From: Marivita sp. GX14005
GTDB lineage: Bacteria; Pseudomonadota; Alphaproteobacteria; Rhodobacterales; Rhodobacteraceae
Length of the DNA: 64,000 bases
Direction of reading: 5' to 3'
NCBI RefSeq assembly: GCF_023370775.1
Contig: NZ_JAMCCQ010000002.1
Location: 186,001 to 250,000 of the forward strand
Of the stretch, positions 61,905 to 64,000 are shown piece by piece. The translations under genes were made by a program, and so were the position numbers. Positions within the stretch are counted from its first letter, which is position 1; each line of letters begins with the position of its first letter. Below the pieces are notes generated by a model. It saw nothing but the letters and a program-made list of their open reading frames with translations, had not been told where the DNA came from and did no database searches.

Positions 61905-63844
61905 GCGCGGCTCGATGCCTCGGGGCTGCTCTCTTCGATCAGCTTTTGCAGCCGTTCCTGCTGTGCCGCGATATGCGCGCGATCCCCGGACGGGTAGGCA
62001 TCGAGCGGCGGCGGGCCGCCGAAAAGCGCCTGCAGCGTCACGTCGCGCCCTATGGGGGCGGCTGCCTTCGACCCGCCCCCGCCATGCTCCACGACGACCG
62101 AAACGGCGATCTTCGGATTGTCGTAGGGCGCGTAATTGACGAAAAGCGCATGATCGCGGCGTTTCCAGGGCAGGTCCTCGTTGCGCGTCACACCGCGCGC
62201 GCGCTCGGCGGCGGTGATGTTGCGCACCTGGCTGGTGCCGGTCTTGCCCGCCATGCGGTAAGCGTCTTCGATGATGCGCGAGCGATAGGCGGTGCCGCGC
62301 CGGTTGTTGCTGACCGCGAACATCGCGCGTCGGATCTGGCGCAGGTGATTTTCGTTGAAGTTCATATCCGCGGCTTCAGAGATCGCCTGCTCCGTATCTC
62401 CGATATGACGCACCAGTCGCGGCGCAACCGATCGTCCCGTCGCCAGCCGTGCCGTCATCACCGCCTGTTGCAGCGGCGAGCACAGAACGAAGCCCTGGCC
62501 GATGGACGAGTTGACCGTATCGCCGATCACCCAGCTTTTGCCGCGTTCGCGCAGCTTCCATTCCTTGTCGGGGATCAGGCCGTCGGTCACGGCGGACATG
62601 CCGATGCTGAACGCATGCCCGAGGCCGAGCCGCTTGGCCGTTTCCGCGATCCGCTCGATCCCGACCTTCAGCGCGAGATCGTAGTAATAGACATCGCAGC
62701 TTTCGCGCAGCGATTGTTCGAGGTTCATATGGCCGTGGCCCGCCCGTTTCCAGCAATGGAACCGGCGGCCGCCGACCTTGAGATGGCCGGGGCACCACAC
62801 GGTTTCATCGGGCGCCACGACACCCGCATCGAGCGCCGCCAGGGCTGTGACCATCTTGAAGGTCGAGCCGGGCGGATAGGCGTCCTGAACCGTCTTGGAG
62901 GCCAAGGGCCGGTGATCGTTCTCGCGCAGCGTGCTGTAATCGGCGACCGAGATTCCGCGAACGAACTTGTTCGGATCGTAGGAGGGCGAAGACGCGATCC
63001 CCAGAAGATCGCCGTTGTTCACGTCCATCACGACGACCGAGGCGCTTTCCGTGCCGAGCCGCGCTTGAATATAACTTTGCAGCCCGGCATCGACGGTGAG
63101 TTGCAGATCCGCGCCCGGCGTGCCCTCGCGGCGGTCGAGCTCGCGCATGACGCGGCCCACCGCGTTCACCTCGACGCGTTTCGCACCCGCGCGGCCGCGT
63201 AGCTGTTCCTCGTGCCGCGCCTCGATCCCGACCTTGCCGATCTGGAAACGCGGGATTCGCAGGACCGGATCGGGCTGCTCGTATCTCGCCAGATCGCGTT
63301 CGCTGACCGGGCCGACATAGCCGACGACATGCGCGAAATCGCCCTTGCGGGGATAGACGCGCGACAGCCCCACCTCGGGCGTGACGCCGGGCAGGGCAGG
63401 GGCGTTGACGGCGACCCGGCTGATATCCTCCCACGAAACACGCTCGGCCACGGTGACGGGCAAAAACGGCGCGCTGCGCTGCATCTCGGCGACCGCGCGG
63501 CCCAGCTCGTCCTCATCGAGCTGAACGAGCGCGGACAGCCGGGCGATGGTGTCGTCCACATCGCCGGCATCCTCGCGCACGATGGTGATGCGGTAGGACG
63601 GCTCATTGCCGGCGAGGATGACGCCGTTGCGGTCGAAGATCTGGCCCCGGCTCGGCGGAATCAGACGGATATTGATCCGGTTCTCCTCGGCCAGCAGGCG
63701 GAACTCGTCGGCCTGATCGACCTGCAGATGCCGCATCCTGAGCGCCAGCGCCCCGGCGAAGGCAAGCTGCGCACCGCCGAGCAGCACGCCGCGCCGGGAA
63801 ATCCGGCGCATGCTTTCGGCGGAATCCTTAGGTGCGCGTCTCAT
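61901..63844 (-). CDS. mrdA: penicillin-binding protein 2 (MrdA)
   Basis: A 647-residue peptidoglycan transpeptidase: an N-terminal helix (about 19-36), a dimerisation/pedestal region, then the transpeptidase domain with the active serine in PPGSTFKMV, SSIGQG as the SxN-region and KTGTS. It works with RodA in cell elongation. ATG 63844 overlaps the mreD stop as ATGA. Confidence 0.95.
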   Translation of the reverse strand: MRRAPKDSAESMRRISRRGVLLGGAQLAFAGALALRMRHLQVDQADEFRLLAEENRINIRLIPPSRGQIFDRNGVILAGNEPSYRITIVREDAGDVDDTIARLSALVQLDEDELGRAVAEMQRSAPFLPVTVAERVSWEDISRVAVNAPALPGVTPEVGLSRVYPRKGDFAHVVGYVGPVSERDLARYEQPDPVLRIPRFQIGKVGIEARHEEQLRGRAGAKRVEVNAVGRVMRELDRREGTPGADLQLTVDAGLQSYIQARLGTESASVVVMDVNNGDLLGIASSPSYDPNKFVRGISVADYSTLRENDHRPLASKTVQDAYPPGSTFKMVTALAALDAGVVAPDETVWCPGHLKVGGRRFHCWKRAGHGHMNLEQSLRESCDVYYYDLALKVGIERIAETAKRLGLGHAFSIGMSAVTDGLIPDKEWKLRERGKSWVIGDTVNSSIGQGFVLCSPLQQAVMTARLATGRSVAPRLVRHIGDTEQAISEAADMNFNENHLRQIRRAMFAVSNNRRGTAYRSRIIEDAYRMAGKTGTSQVRNITAAERARGVTRNEDLPWKRRDHALFVNYAPYDNPKIAVSVVVEHGGGGSKAAAPIGRDVTLQALFGGPPPLDAYPSGDRAHIAAQQERLQKLIEESSPEASSRA

Positions 63845-64000
63845 ATCGTCCGTCCCAAACGGTCCACTTCCCCCGGCCCGGCCCGCCGCACGCCGAAGAG
63901 CAAGTAGGACATTCCCACGACGAGCGGATAGGCCAATATCGTCATCGCCACCTGAACCGAGGCGAGCGCCAGCGTGCCCGGTGCCACGATAAGCACCATG
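63841..64000 (-). CDS. mreD: rod shape-determining protein MreD, 3' part only
   Basis: The last 52 residues before the window edge, reading (from the edge) MVLIVAPGTLALASVQVAMT and ILAYPLVVGMSYLLFGVRR and ending GRTI. Two hydrophobic helices, the position before mrdA and the four-base overlap indicate MreD, an inner-membrane protein of the elongasome. The 5' part of the gene, and presumably mreB and mreC, lie beyond base 64000. Confidence 0.8.
   Translation of the reverse strand, partial: MVLIVAPGTLALASVQVAMTILAYPLVVGMSYLLFGVRRAGPGEVDRLGRTI

Noticed and set aside
59094-61997. 967-codon plus-strand open frame
   Set aside because: Shadow of rpe, ghrA and rodA on the other strand; composition dominated by Arg, His and Gln with no domain.

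Overview
The window reads as a chromosomal segment of a Rhodobacteraceae (Roseobacter/Rhodobacter-type) alphaproteobacterium. The support is high GC content, an FnrL regulator divergent from hemN, an HvrA-type H-NS protein, a lactate-dehydrogenase-like malate dehydrogenase, a LuxRI pair, and ethylmalonyl-CoA pathway genes (mch, ecm, ccr and an mcl2-like gene) interleaved with TCA-cycle genes. No prophage, CRISPR array, rRNA operon or intact insertion sequence was seen. One tRNA (Arg, ACG) is present.

Layout. 1-4.4 kb: 3' end of an rsmC-type methyltransferase, an SDR with a changed active site, hemF, and RNA-modification genes (rluE-like, tadA, rluB-like). 4.4-11.05 kb: an eight-gene same-strand run made of a 65-aa membrane protein, two paralogous four-TM XpaC-like proteins separated by a 29-aa hydrophobic ORF, TelA, a DUF2927 lipoprotein, an SPFH-GYF protein and a double zinc-ribbon membrane protein. 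It looks like an envelope-stress system and is the best candidate for something undescribed. 11-13 kb: fnrL and hemN, divergent around a near-perfect FNR box. 13-19 kb: yejABEF peptide importer. 19-28 kb: membrane cytochrome c, pheA, a DUF3253 gene, ileS, a VIT-type metal transporter and ycjX-GNAT-ycjF. 28-34 kb: truA, argD-argF, an aldehyde dehydrogenase and rpmH-rnpA-yidD. 34-37.5 kb: VTT-domain protein, flavin disulfide oxidoreductase and histidine kinase in a tight row, then tRNA-Arg.

37.9-54.6 kb is the carbon-metabolism core: mdh, mcl2-like, nnrU-like, mch, sdhCDA-lipoprotein-sdhB, ornithine decarboxylase, hns-deoD, ecm, an acyltransferase and ccr. Together ccr, ecm, mch and the malyl-CoA thioesterase cover much of the route by which C2 units become C4/C5 intermediates without isocitrate lyase; sdh and mdh then oxidise the products. 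54.8-56.5 kb holds a quorum-sensing luxR-luxI pair with a CtrA-type box upstream. 56.5-64 kb: a RecD-like helicase, an NADP oxidoreductase, rpe, and the cell-shape operon mreD(partial)-mrdA-rodA-ghrA.

Non-coding signals include a dispersed intergenic motif (GAGTATTT..AACGAGAAGAA, sometimes preceded by GC-rich hairpins), a duplicated double palindrome after pheA, a 21-bp-spaced operator pair before sdhC, and a structured leader before the ornithine decarboxylase gene. All calls come from reading sequence and ORFs by eye; no database search was run.
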